From Gallionellaceae bacterium (GTDB taxonomy: Bacteria > Pseudomonadota > Gammaproteobacteria > Burkholderiales > Gallionellaceae), in NCBI GenBank assembly GCA_030646595.1, contig JAUSKS010000316.1, positions 1-5,244 of the forward strand: DNA of 5,244 bases. The letters are read 5' to 3'. The notes beneath the pieces are model-generated. The model made no database searches. It was not told the origin of the DNA and saw nothing but the letters and a program-made list of their open reading frames with translations. Positions 1 to 5,244 of this stretch are shown here, piece after piece. Both the position numbers and the translations under genes were made by a program. How positions within the stretch are numbered: position 1 is the first letter of the stretch; each line of letters starts with the position of its first letter.

Positions 1-1288
1 CGTTTTTACAGAATACGATGGCATTGGATTTCACATATTTGGCGACGCGCCAGGCGAACAACAAGTCCTGCAATTGTTGCGCACTGGGCTGCGCCTTGGT
101 TACCACACGCAGTTGCGCAGCCTGCACATTCAGCGCATCGGGTGATTGCACCAGCAAGCCGCCGTTGACACGTTTGAAATCGAATTGGTTATGTGCATTG
201 GATAGCGGCACGGTGAGCACACGCACATTCTGTTTGGCCGCCGTAACCTTGAGCGCTGCCTCGCTTGCGGAAGGTGCGATGATGACCTCGACAAATTGAT
301 TGGCGGTAATGAGTGTAGCAGTGGCTGCATCCAACTCGCGGTTAAAGGCAATGATGCCGCCGAAGGCAGAAGTGGTATCAGTTGCATAAGCCAGCTTGTA
401 TGCGTTAAGGGCTGTATCAGCAATCGCCACGCCGCATGGATTGGCATGTTTGACGATGACGCAGGCGGGCTGCTCAAAAGTTTTCACACATTCCCATGCC
501 GCGTCGGCATCGCCGATATTGTTATAGGACAGCTCCTTGCCTTGCACCTGGGTGTAATCGGCGATGCCGCCCTTGACCGGATTCAGGTCACGGTAAAACG
601 CTGCGCTCTGGTGCGGATTTTCGCCGTAGCGCATGTCCTGCACCTTGGCAAAATTGAAATTGATTTGCGCCGGATAGGCGCTGCGTGCGCCATCAGCATT
701 AATCGCTGTCAGATAATTACTGATCGCGCTGTCATAGGCGGCGGTGTGGGAAAAAGCCTTCTTGGCCAAATCAAAACGAGTGGCATCTGATACTGCACCG
801 TTGTTGGTTTGCATCTCAGCCAATACATCCGGATAGTCTGCCGGGTCAGTAACGATGGCGACATGCGCATGATTTTTCGCCGCCGCGCGCACCATGGTTG
901 GCCCGCCGATGTCTATGTTCTCGATGGCATCTTCCAGTGCGCAATCAGGCTTGGCTACAGTCGCGCCGAATGGATAAAGATTAACCACGACCAAATCTAT
1001 GGTGGGGATATTGTGTTGTTTTAAAGTAGTAATATGCTCCGGCATATTGCGCCGCGCCAGGATACCAGCGTGAATTTTGGGTTGCAGCGTCTTCACACGC
1101 CCATCCAGCATTTCCGGAAAACCGGTGTAGTCCGCCACTTCGGTAACCGGCACACCCTTGTCAGCAAGTAATTTTGCTGTGCCGCCGGTGGAGAGAATTT
1201 TGACGCCGAGTTGGTGCAGGCCTTGTGCCAATTCCAGCACGCCGGATTTATCTGAAACGCTGATTAATGCTTGCTTGATTGCTGCCAT
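1..1288 (-). CDS. purH: Bifunctional AICAR formyltransferase / IMP cyclohydrolase PurH (C-terminus cut by window edge)
   Basis: Catalyses the last two steps of de novo IMP synthesis in the cytosol: formylation of AICAR with 10-formyl-THF, then ring closure of FAICAR to IMP. I translated the minus strand from the ATG at 1288-1286: 429 codons stay open to the left edge, about 100 short of the usual ~525. The N-terminal MGS-like cyclohydrolase domain (about 1-150) has STGGT at 33-37, GRVKTL with Lys66, IDIGGP with Asp126, and Lys138 in AAAKN. These match the known cyclohydrolase residues Lys66, Asp125 and Lys137 of avian ATIC. The transformylase domain follows with RYGENPHQ at 220-227 and the catalytic Lys-His pair at 280-281 in VKHANPCG. 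Residue 69 is Gln where most homologues I remember have His (KTLHP). A weak GGAA lies about 6 bases before the ATG. fis lies upstream on the same strand, 109 bp away. Family assignment is essentially certain. Confidence 0.97.
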   Translation of the reverse strand, partial: MAAIKQALISVSDKSGVLELAQGLHQLGVKILSTGGTAKLLADKGVPVTEVADYTGFPEMLDGRVKTLQPKIHAGILARRNMPEHITTLKQHNIPTIDLVVVNLYPFGATVAKPDCALEDAIENIDIGGPTMVRAAAKNHAHVAIVTDPADYPDVLAEMQTNNGAVSDATRFDLAKKAFSHTAAYDSAISNYLTAINADGARSAYPAQINFNFAKVQDMRYGENPHQSAAFYRDLNPVKGGIADYTQVQGKELSYNNIGDADAAWECVKTFEQPACVIVKHANPCGVAIADTALNAYKLAYATDTTSAFGGIIAFNRELDAATATLITANQFVEVIIAPSASEAALKVTAAKQNVRVLTVPLSNAHNQFDFKRVNGGLLVQSPDALNVQAAQLRVVTKAQPSAQQLQDLLFAWRVAKYVKSNAIVFCKN

Positions 1289-1300
1289 GTATATTCCAAT

Positions 1301-1314
1301 TTGTTTTAAAACAA
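1301..1314. promoter_or_regulatory. Perfect 14-bp AT-rich palindrome upstream of purH
   Basis: TTGTTTTAAAACAA is a perfect palindrome ending 12 bases before the purH ATG. With one mismatch it extends to 1298-1317. It lies between the purH ribosome-binding region and the CACAGAG-type repeat. The position would suit an operator or an mRNA hairpin affecting purH, but it resembles no binding site I can name, including the PurR box. Dyads of this size also arise by chance in AT-rich spacers. The palindrome is seen directly; any regulatory role is inference. Confidence 0.35.
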
Positions 1315-1317
1315 TTT

Positions 1318-1390
1318 ACCACAGAGACACAGAGGCACAGAGAAAACCCAAATCTATCCAGAATGAGTTGTAAATGGTTTTCTCTGTGGT
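1318..1390. repeat. 73-bp inverted-repeat element with CACAGAG tandem units (MITE-like or REP-like)
   Basis: The left end (1318-1348) reads ACCACAGAG, ACACAGAG, GCACAGAG, AAAACC, that is, three near-identical units of about 8 bases. The right end (1376-1390, GGTTTTCTCTGTGGT) is its inverted counterpart. Bases 1376-1388 pair perfectly with 1336-1348 (13 bp, 27-base loop), and the outermost ACCACAGAG/CTCTGTGGT form 9-bp terminal inverted repeats. There is no coding content and no clear target-site duplication. I recall similar ACCACAGAGACACAGAG strings scattered through intergenic regions of many environmental proteobacterial genomes. The element lies between fis and purH, so a transcript running through would carry the hairpin. 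It lacks the T-run of an intrinsic terminator. Structure is certain; classification as a mobile or dispersed repeat is inference. Confidence 0.75.
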
Positions 1391-1397
1391 GAAGAAT

Positions 1398-1658
1398 TTA
1401 TTTAATACGGTGTTGTTGAATTTTTTTGCGCAAGGTATTGCGATTTAGCCCGAGCAGCTCTGCTGCGCGCGTCTGGTTGCCGTCCACATGGTGCAGCACA
1501 GTTTCTATGAGTGGCTTTTCTACGCAGTTCATTACCATGTCATAGACTGCACACGAAGGGTCTTCGCCATCCAGGTCTTTGAAATAATCTTCCACAGCCT
1601 CGCGCACATAGCGCGCCACATCATTATCGCCCAACATACAATCCTGCTTGCTTTTCAT
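1398..1658 (-). CDS. fis: Fis-family nucleoid-associated DNA-binding protein
   Basis: Fis is a homodimeric nucleoid protein that bends DNA and modulates promoters such as those of rRNA genes. In this 86-residue protein the C-terminal half matches E. coli Fis closely: GNQTRAAELLGLNRNTLRKK at 60-79 is the helix-turn-helix, and VEKPLIETVLHH (46-57) corresponds to the preceding dimer helix. E. coli Fis has 98 residues. By eye the difference is about 13 fewer at the N-terminus and one extra near residue 36, so the flexible β-hairpin arm used in Hin/Gin recombinase activation is missing. The start ATG overlaps the dusB stop as ATGA and is preceded by GAGGAG, which supports both this start and translational coupling. 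The dusB-fis order is the classic Fis context. A nonspecific Fis-type activator C-terminus is unlikely, because the protein stands alone and the neighbourhood fits. Confidence 0.94.
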   Translation of the reverse strand: MKSKQDCMLGDNDVARYVREAVEDYFKDLDGEDPSCAVYDMVMNCVEKPLIETVLHHVDGNQTRAAELLGLNRNTLRKKIQQHRIK

Positions 1659-2662
1659 GCAGCCAGCTCCTCAACGTAGTGCAAACGCTCGCCGCGCTGC
1701 AATTGCTCATCAAAAAAATCATTCACTGCGCTTAACTGCGCGTCGCAACTTTCCAGTTGGTTCATCTGGTGGCGAAAAGTGGCTGAACCGGCCAGCCCTT
1801 TGGTGTACCACGAGATATGCTTGCGCGCCACGCGCAGCCCGGTTTGGTCACCATAGAAGGCGTACAGATCATAGACGTGTTTCAGCAAGACGCGGCGCAC
1901 CTCGCCCACAGGCGGCGCGGCCAGATGTTCACCAGTTTCAATGTAGTGTTCAATCTCGCGGAATATCCACGGGCGCCCTTGCGCAGCGCGACCTATCATG
2001 ACCGCATCTGCGCCGGTGTATTGCAACACATGGCGGGCTTTTTCGGGGGTGGTGATATCGCCATTGGCGATGACTGGAATGTTAACTTTGGCTTTGACTG
2101 CACTGATGGTGTCGTATTCAGCGTCGCCAGTGTAGGCACAGGCGCGCGTGCGGCCATGGATGGCCAACGCCTGGATGCCGCTGGCTTCGGCAATCTGCGC
2201 GATACGGATGGCATTGCGATTTTGTTTGTCCCAGCCAGTACGTATTTTCAGCGTAACTGGCACGGCCACGGCTTTGACCACGGCTTCCAGAATCTGCGTC
2301 ACCAGTGTTTCATTCTGCAACAGCGCCGAACCGGCCATGACATTGCAAATTTTTTTGGCCGGGCAACCCATATTGATGTCTATGATTTGCGCGCCTTCAT
2401 CTACATTATATTGCGCAGCCTGCGCCAGCATTTTTGGATCCGCACCAACGATCTGTACCGAGATGGGGTCTACTTCACCTTCGTGATTGGCCCGTCGTTT
2501 GGTCTTGGCCGAGCCATACAGCAAGGAATTGGATGACACCATTTCACTCACGGCCATGCCCGCACCCATGCTCTTGCATAACATGCGGAATGGTCTATCA
2601 GTCACCCCGGCCATAGGCGCGACGAGCAGATTATTTTTGAGCTGATAGGGGCCGATACGCAC
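1655..2662 (-). CDS. dusB: tRNA-dihydrouridine synthase B
   Basis: FMN-dependent enzyme that uses NADPH to reduce specific D-loop uridines of tRNA to dihydrouridine. It has 335 residues (E. coli DusB 321). The TIM-barrel signature APMAGVTDRPFR is at 15-26. The catalytic cysteine is Cys100 in NMGCPAKKI. Lys139 (LKIRTGW), HGRTR at 169-173, ANGDI at 199-203 and GRAAQGRPW at 224-232 form the FMN/phosphate and substrate pocket. The C-terminal helical tRNA-binding part follows, with RVARKHISWY. The start is GTG: no ATG lies between it and the upstream in-frame stop at 2708-2710, and the resulting MRIGPYQL matches the E. coli N-terminus MRIGQYQL. The Shine-Dalgarno is poor. The TGA stop overlaps the fis ATG. 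The gene is transcribed divergently from the flavin hydroxylase. Subfamily B rather than A or C is supported by overall similarity and the fis neighbour. Confidence 0.96.
   Translation of the reverse strand: MRIGPYQLKNNLLVAPMAGVTDRPFRMLCKSMGAGMAVSEMVSSNSLLYGSAKTKRRANHEGEVDPISVQIVGADPKMLAQAAQYNVDEGAQIIDINMGCPAKKICNVMAGSALLQNETLVTQILEAVVKAVAVPVTLKIRTGWDKQNRNAIRIAQIAEASGIQALAIHGRTRACAYTGDAEYDTISAVKAKVNIPVIANGDITTPEKARHVLQYTGADAVMIGRAAQGRPWIFREIEHYIETGEHLAAPPVGEVRRVLLKHVYDLYAFYGDQTGLRVARKHISWYTKGLAGSATFRHQMNQLESCDAQLSAVNDFFDEQLQRGERLHYVEELAA
1667..1672 (-). promoter_or_regulatory. Strong Shine-Dalgarno for fis inside the dusB 3' end
   Basis: On the minus strand GAGGAG lies 8 bases before the fis ATG, within the last codons of dusB. 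It fixes the fis start at 1658 and, with the ATGA stop/start overlap, suggests fis can be translated by re-initiation and by direct ribosome loading. It is much better than the weak sites before dusB and purH. Confidence 0.75.
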
Positions 2663-2706
2663 GATGTTTTGCCAAGGTGTTTTTTTAAAAATTACAGGGG
2701 GGAGTG

Positions 2707-2712
2707 ATTATA
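2707..2712 (-). promoter_or_regulatory. Candidate -10 element (TATAAT) for the dusB-fis operon
   Basis: The minus strand carries a perfect TATAAT, which would start transcription near 2700 and give a leader of roughly 38 bases before the GTG of dusB. No good TTGACA-like box lies 16-18 bases upstream, so either an activator is needed or the match is fortuitous in an AT-rich stretch. It is the only consensus-quality -10 hexamer I saw in the divergent gap on this strand. Confidence 0.45.
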
Positions 2713-2730
2713 AATTAATCAATCGCCTCG

Positions 2731-2739
2731 TGCTATCAT
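2731..2739 (+). promoter_or_regulatory. Candidate extended -10 (TGCTATCAT) for the hydroxylase-dsbC operon
   Basis: TG, one base, then TATCAT is an extended -10 with one mismatch to TATAAT. It would start transcription near 2746, about 24 bases before the ATG at 2770. The -35 region (about 2711-2716, TAAATT) is weak, as is common for extended -10 promoters. It lies 19 bp from the opposing dusB -10, so the two would share one back-to-back control region. Confidence 0.4.
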
Positions 2740-2769
2740 CATCTGCTCTGAACTTGAAATTTATTGCTC

Positions 2770-3930
2770 ATGGTTTTTGATGTGGTGATTATAGGCGGGG
2801 GTCTGGTGGGTGCGAGCCTGGCCGCCGCGCTCAAGCCCAGCAGGCTATCTGTGGCGCTGGTGGAGGGCCAGCAGCCCGCTGTGCACAGTAATGATGCATG
2901 GGACAATCGCATTTATGCGATCAGCCCAGGCAGCGCGCAATTTCTCCAGGAATGTGGTGCCTGGCAGCAGCTGGATATGCGCCGCGTACAGCCAGTGGAA
3001 GCCATGCGCATATTTGGTGACCAGGATGCAGAGCTGGAATTCAGCGCCTATCAATTGGGGGTGCCGGAGCTGGCTTTTATTCTGGAAAACCGTCTGCTGT
3101 TGCAAGCGCTATGGCAGCAATTGCAACAACAAGATTACCTTACCTTGTTTCATCCGGCCCGCTGTGTCAGTTTGAGCTGGCAGGAGGAAGCAGTCTCTGT
3201 GGTGTTGCAAGACGGGACTACTTTAAGCGCCAAACTGGTGGTGGGCGCAGATGGCGGCAATTCCTGGGTCAGACAACAGGCCGATATGGCAGGGCTGCTT
3301 ACGCCTTACCATCAACAGGGCGTTGTGGCTAATTTCAGTGCCGAAAAATCGCACCGTGATGTGGCTTATCAATGGTTTCAAACAGACGGCATTCTGGCCC
3401 TGCTACCACTGCCGCAACAGTGTCTATCCATGGTTTGGGCGGTCAGTGCGGAAAAATCGGCAAGCTTATTGCAGTTGCCGCACGAGGAACTTTGCCGGCA
3501 AGTCGCTGCCGTATCTCAACACTTGTTAGGTGAGTTAAAAATGATCACACCTCCCGCCGCATTTCCGCTGCATTTGCTGAATCTGCCGCACATAGTTAAA
3601 CCGCGCGTGGCGTTGATAGGCGATGCTGCGCACAGTATTCATCCGCTGGCCGGGCAAGGCGTGAATATAGGCTTTCGCGATGCACGCCAATTGGCACAGA
3701 TTATTATGCAAGATCAGGCGCAGCAGGATTGCGGTAATATACGTGTGTTGCGCCGTTATGAACGGGCCCGGCGAGAAGATATTTTGTCCATGCAGATTAC
3801 TACCGACACGTTAAAAAAATTATTTAACAATTCCGATCCAATGCTGCGCGCTGTGCGCAACCTCGGGCTGAACGCAGTGAATCATGTCGCGCCGCTGAAA
3901 AAAATGCTGGCGCGGCACGCCCTTAATTAA
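2770..3930 (+). CDS. UbiH/UbiF/VisC/COQ6-family FAD-dependent hydroxylase (probable ubiquinone biosynthesis)
   Basis: Class A flavoprotein monooxygenase family that hydroxylates the aromatic ring of ubiquinone precursors using O2 and NAD(P)H. In 386 residues the FAD-binding βαβ fold VVIIGGGLVGASLAAAL has its glycines at 9-14 and the ribose-binding Glu at 32. DNRIYAISPGS (45-55) is the family's conserved post-Rossmann segment. GADGGNSWVR at 159-168 is the DG motif. GDAAHSIHPLAGQGVN at 284-299 is the second FAD motif that typifies the Ubi hydroxylases. The length is typical for the family (about 380-400). An in-frame TTG at 2764 could add two residues, but the ATG at 2770 is preferred because it gives the usual MxFDVVIIGGG start; neither has a good Shine-Dalgarno. 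Sequence alone does not tell me which ring position (UbiH, UbiI, UbiF, UbiL or UbiM type), so no symbol is given. dsbC follows after 16 bp. Confidence 0.92.
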   Translation: MVFDVVIIGGGLVGASLAAALKPSRLSVALVEGQQPAVHSNDAWDNRIYAISPGSAQFLQECGAWQQLDMRRVQPVEAMRIFGDQDAELEFSAYQLGVPELAFILENRLLLQALWQQLQQQDYLTLFHPARCVSLSWQEEAVSVVLQDGTTLSAKLVVGADGGNSWVRQQADMAGLLTPYHQQGVVANFSAEKSHRDVAYQWFQTDGILALLPLPQQCLSMVWAVSAEKSASLLQLPHEELCRQVAAVSQHLLGELKMITPPAAFPLHLLNLPHIVKPRVALIGDAAHSIHPLAGQGVNIGFRDARQLAQIIMQDQAQQDCGNIRVLRRYERARREDILSMQITTDTLKKLFNNSDPMLRAVRNLGLNAVNHVAPLKKMLARHALN

Positions 3931-3935
3931 CCCTT

Positions 3936-3940
3936 AGGAA
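3936..3940 (+). promoter_or_regulatory. Shine-Dalgarno (AGGAA) for dsbC
   Basis: AGGAA lies 6 bases before the first and 9 before the second of two consecutive ATG codons (3947 and 3950), so either could be used. The difference is one Met in a cleaved signal peptide and has no effect on the mature protein. It is the only clear ribosome-binding site in the plus-strand pair. Confidence 0.65.
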
Positions 3941-3946
3941 TTCATC

Positions 3947-4645
3947 ATGATGAAATTATTATTTGCCCTGCTTGCTGCATTTTCTTTTACCTACGCCCAT
4001 GCTGACGCGGCCAAAGTAAAAGCCACTTTGCAAAAAAATTATCCGCAGATGGGCGCAGTCGAAACAGTCAACAAAGCCGGCTTGCTTGGCCTTTATGAAG
4101 TGGTCATGCAAGGTCAATTATTCTATACCGATGAAAAAGCACAGTACCTCATTATGGGTAACATCTTTGACCTGAAGACCAGTCGCAACCTCACTGAAGA
4201 GCGCTCACGCAAACTATTCGCCGTGGATTTTTCCAAACTGCCTTTGGAACTAGCAGTTAAAAAAGTCAAGGGTAACGGCGAGCGCAAAATGGCTTATTTC
4301 ACCGACCCAAATTGTGGCTACTGCCAAAAACTGGAGGGTGAAATAAAAAATCTGGATAACGTCACGTTGTACCTGTTTTTATATCCGGTATTCCAGGGCT
4401 CCGATATCAAGGTGCGCAATGTTTTATGTAGCAAGAATCCGGTCAAAGCCTGGGATGATTTAATGCTTAGCAATGTAGCGCCGCCAGAAGGTAGCTGCGC
4501 AGCTTCTTCTGACAAGGTAGTAGAGCTGGGCAAAAAACTTAACATTAATGGTACCCCTGCCTTAATTTTTGCAGACGGCGTAATAGTGCCGGGCTATATG
4601 CCGCTGGCTGGACTGGAACAGGCTTTGAATGGGCAAAAAAATTAA
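3947..4645 (+). CDS. dsbC: Thiol:disulfide interchange protein DsbC (periplasmic disulfide isomerase)
   Basis: Periplasmic V-shaped homodimer that rearranges wrong disulfides in exported proteins; in the family it is kept reduced by DsbD. In 232 residues, a short signal peptide (Lys3, hydrophobic 4-14, probable cleavage after AHA at 17-19) precedes the N-terminal dimerisation domain (about 20-80), with the typical YLIMGNIFDL at 67-76. A linker leads to the thioredoxin-fold domain with the active site CGYC at 123-126, preceded by YFTDPN. Thr203-Pro204 supplies the cis-proline. Cys161 and Cys184 match the second, structural disulfide of E. coli DsbC. CGYC is the DsbC-type dipeptide, against CPHC in DsbA. 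DsbG is the main alternative, but the paired structural cysteines favour DsbC. The gene lies 16 bp after the flavin hydroxylase, probably in one transcript. Confidence 0.94.
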   Translation: MMKLLFALLAAFSFTYAHADAAKVKATLQKNYPQMGAVETVNKAGLLGLYEVVMQGQLFYTDEKAQYLIMGNIFDLKTSRNLTEERSRKLFAVDFSKLPLELAVKKVKGNGERKMAYFTDPNCGYCQKLEGEIKNLDNVTLYLFLYPVFQGSDIKVRNVLCSKNPVKAWDDLMLSNVAPPEGSCAASSDKVVELGKKLNINGTPALIFADGVIVPGYMPLAGLEQALNGQKN

Positions 4646-4647
4646 AG

Positions 4648-4705
4648 TGGAATGCAGACATGACATGTCTGCGCTTTGAAAGCGGCGACATGTCGCCGCA
4701 CTCCA
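4648..4705. repeat. Cluster of three palindromes enclosed by an outer stem in the convergent gap; possible REP-type repeat or terminator
   Basis: Three adjoining dyads fill this gap. 4654-4672 has 9-base arms GCAGACATG/CATGTCTGC. 4672-4684 has CGCTTT/AAAGCG around one G. 4682-4699 is a perfect 18-bp palindrome, GCGGCGACATGTCGCCGC. The outer bases TGGAATGC (4648-4655) and GCACTCCA (4698-4705) pair with one mismatch, so the whole can fold as a clover-like multi-branched structure. Both large hairpins share the core GACATG or ACATGTC. On the minus strand the outer stem is followed by CTTTAATTTTTTT (4647-4635), so it could end the symporter transcript; no T-run follows on the plus strand. The base pairing is seen directly; dispersed-repeat or terminator function is inference. 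Confidence 0.7.
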
Positions 4706-4719
4706 TAAGGCTGGTTTCC

Positions 4720-5244
4720 TTAATTACTATTATTACTAATTAACCGACGCGTTAAGCTGGGCAACAACGAGCCCAGCACCATGCCCGCTATGCTCATCAG
4801 CAAGCCCACTAGTTGCGGTGGCATGATGGCTTCGGGCATGAACGCTTCCAGCAGCAGCCAGGACACCATACCCATGATGATGGAAAATAGAGCACCTTGC
4901 GTATTCGCTCGCTTCCAGTACAAGCCGAATACCAGCGGTACGAAAGCTGCTACCAGGGTGACCTTGTAAGCATTGCTCACCATGTCGTAAATGCCGGATG
5001 TAGAGTTCAGCGCAAACAAGGTCACCACGATTGCAAAACAAACCACCACACCGCGCATGGTCCACAGAAAATGGCGATCACTTTGATGACCAATGATGCC
5101 TTTCAGGATATTTTCGGTGAAGGTCACGGAAGGGGCAAGCAAAGTGCCACTGGCCGTACTCATAATGGCAGACAGCAAAGCACCAAAAAACATGACCTGC
5201 GCAAACACAGGCGTGTGATTCATGATCAAGGTGGGCAAGATCAA
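4720..5244 (-). CDS. Sodium:solute symporter family protein, C-terminal part (N-terminus outside window)
   Basis: Inner-membrane secondary transporter of the SSS/SLC5 family (LeuT fold), driving uptake of a solute with Na+. The 174 visible codons end at TAA (4722-4720) and remain open at the right edge; full-length members have about 480-550 residues. Five hydrophobic segments are visible (visible-fragment numbering): about 14-33, 63-80, 93-110, 116-134 and 143-163. The first contains SAIMSTASG (25-33), aligning with the PutP/vSGLT TM8 segment whose Ser/Thr (here probably Ser29-Thr30) bind Na+. TENILK and LYWKRANTQGA after TM segments are also family-typical. The last residues are an Asn/Ser-rich tail (SNNSN). 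The first codon shown, a TTG at 5244, is not the start, because the Na+-binding segment is already C-terminal in the family. The solute cannot be told from this part. Confidence 0.9.
   Translation of the reverse strand: MILPTLIMNHTPVFAQVMFFGALLSAIMSTASGTLLAPSVTFTENILKGIIGHQSDRHFLWTMRGVVVCFAIVVTLFALNSTSGIYDMVSNAYKVTLVAAFVPLVFGLYWKRANTQGALFSIIMGMVSWLLLEAFMPEAIMPPQLVGLLMSIAGMVLGSLLPSLTRRLISNNSN

Noticed and set aside
296..790. Plus-strand open frame (164 codons) opposite purH
   Set aside because: Antisense to continuous PurH coding sequence with catalytic motifs on the other strand; the composition is that of a shadow frame.
1318..1342. CACAGAG units as a CRISPR or minisatellite array
   Set aside because: Only three units of about 8 bases with no spacers and no cas genes. 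They form one end of an inverted-repeat element instead.
1289..1397. Purine riboswitch or PurR box in the purH leader
   Set aside because: I see neither the conserved purine aptamer core nor a PurR-type operator sequence; only the repeat element and an unrelated AT-rich dyad are present.
1817..2536. Long plus-strand open frame (239 codons) opposite dusB
   Set aside because: It lies wholly antisense to a well-supported dusB, its translation resembles no protein family I know, and it has no ribosome site. It is a codon-bias shadow.
2764..2769. TTG start for the flavin hydroxylase
   Set aside because: It would add only Met-Leu before an ATG that gives the family-typical N-terminus, and there is no ribosome site favouring the TTG.
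4646..4719. Small RNA or tRNA-like gene suggested by the clover-shaped fold
   Set aside because: The hairpins are near-perfect palindromes with almost no loops, unlike tRNA arms, and there is no T-loop consensus. A repeat or terminator is the simpler reading.
5242..5244. TTG at the right edge as the symporter start
   Set aside because: The visible protein begins just before the family's Na+-binding eighth transmembrane segment, so the true start is outside the window.

Overview
The window is ordinary proteobacterial chromosome, most likely from a betaproteobacterium. I infer a relative of the Nitrosomonadales/Gallionellaceae from protein character and gene order, not from any search. The main pointer is the run dusB-fis-purH. 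The dusB-fis pair is shared with gammaproteobacteria, whereas purH directly after fis is, as I recall, the betaproteobacterial arrangement. Base composition is moderate and coding density is high. I see no phage, transposase, CRISPR, tRNA or rRNA gene.

Layout. Minus strand, right to left from 2662: dusB (tRNA-dihydrouridine synthase, GTG start) overlaps fis by four bases. A 109-bp gap containing an inverted-repeat element follows, then purH, which runs off the left edge. Plus strand from 2770, diverging from dusB across a 107-bp promoter gap: a UbiH/UbiF/COQ6-family flavin hydroxylase, then 16 bp later dsbC (periplasmic disulfide isomerase). A dense cluster of palindromes (4648-4705) fills the convergent gap. 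The last gene, on the minus strand and entering from the right edge, is the C-terminal part of a sodium:solute symporter.

How the genes fit together. dusB modifies tRNA and fis encodes a nucleoid protein that in enterobacteria peaks during rapid growth. purH makes IMP, so the leftward block fits a growth-linked unit for translation, chromosome organisation and purine supply. The rightward pair joins a quinone-biosynthesis-type hydroxylase to a periplasmic disulfide isomerase. Their close spacing suggests co-transcription, but a functional link is only inference.

I found no evidence of an undescribed multi-gene system. The points most worth a second look are two non-coding structures: the CACAGAG-type inverted repeat between fis and purH, and the clover-like triple palindrome between dsbC and the symporter. 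Fis also lacks the N-terminal arm found in the enterobacterial protein.
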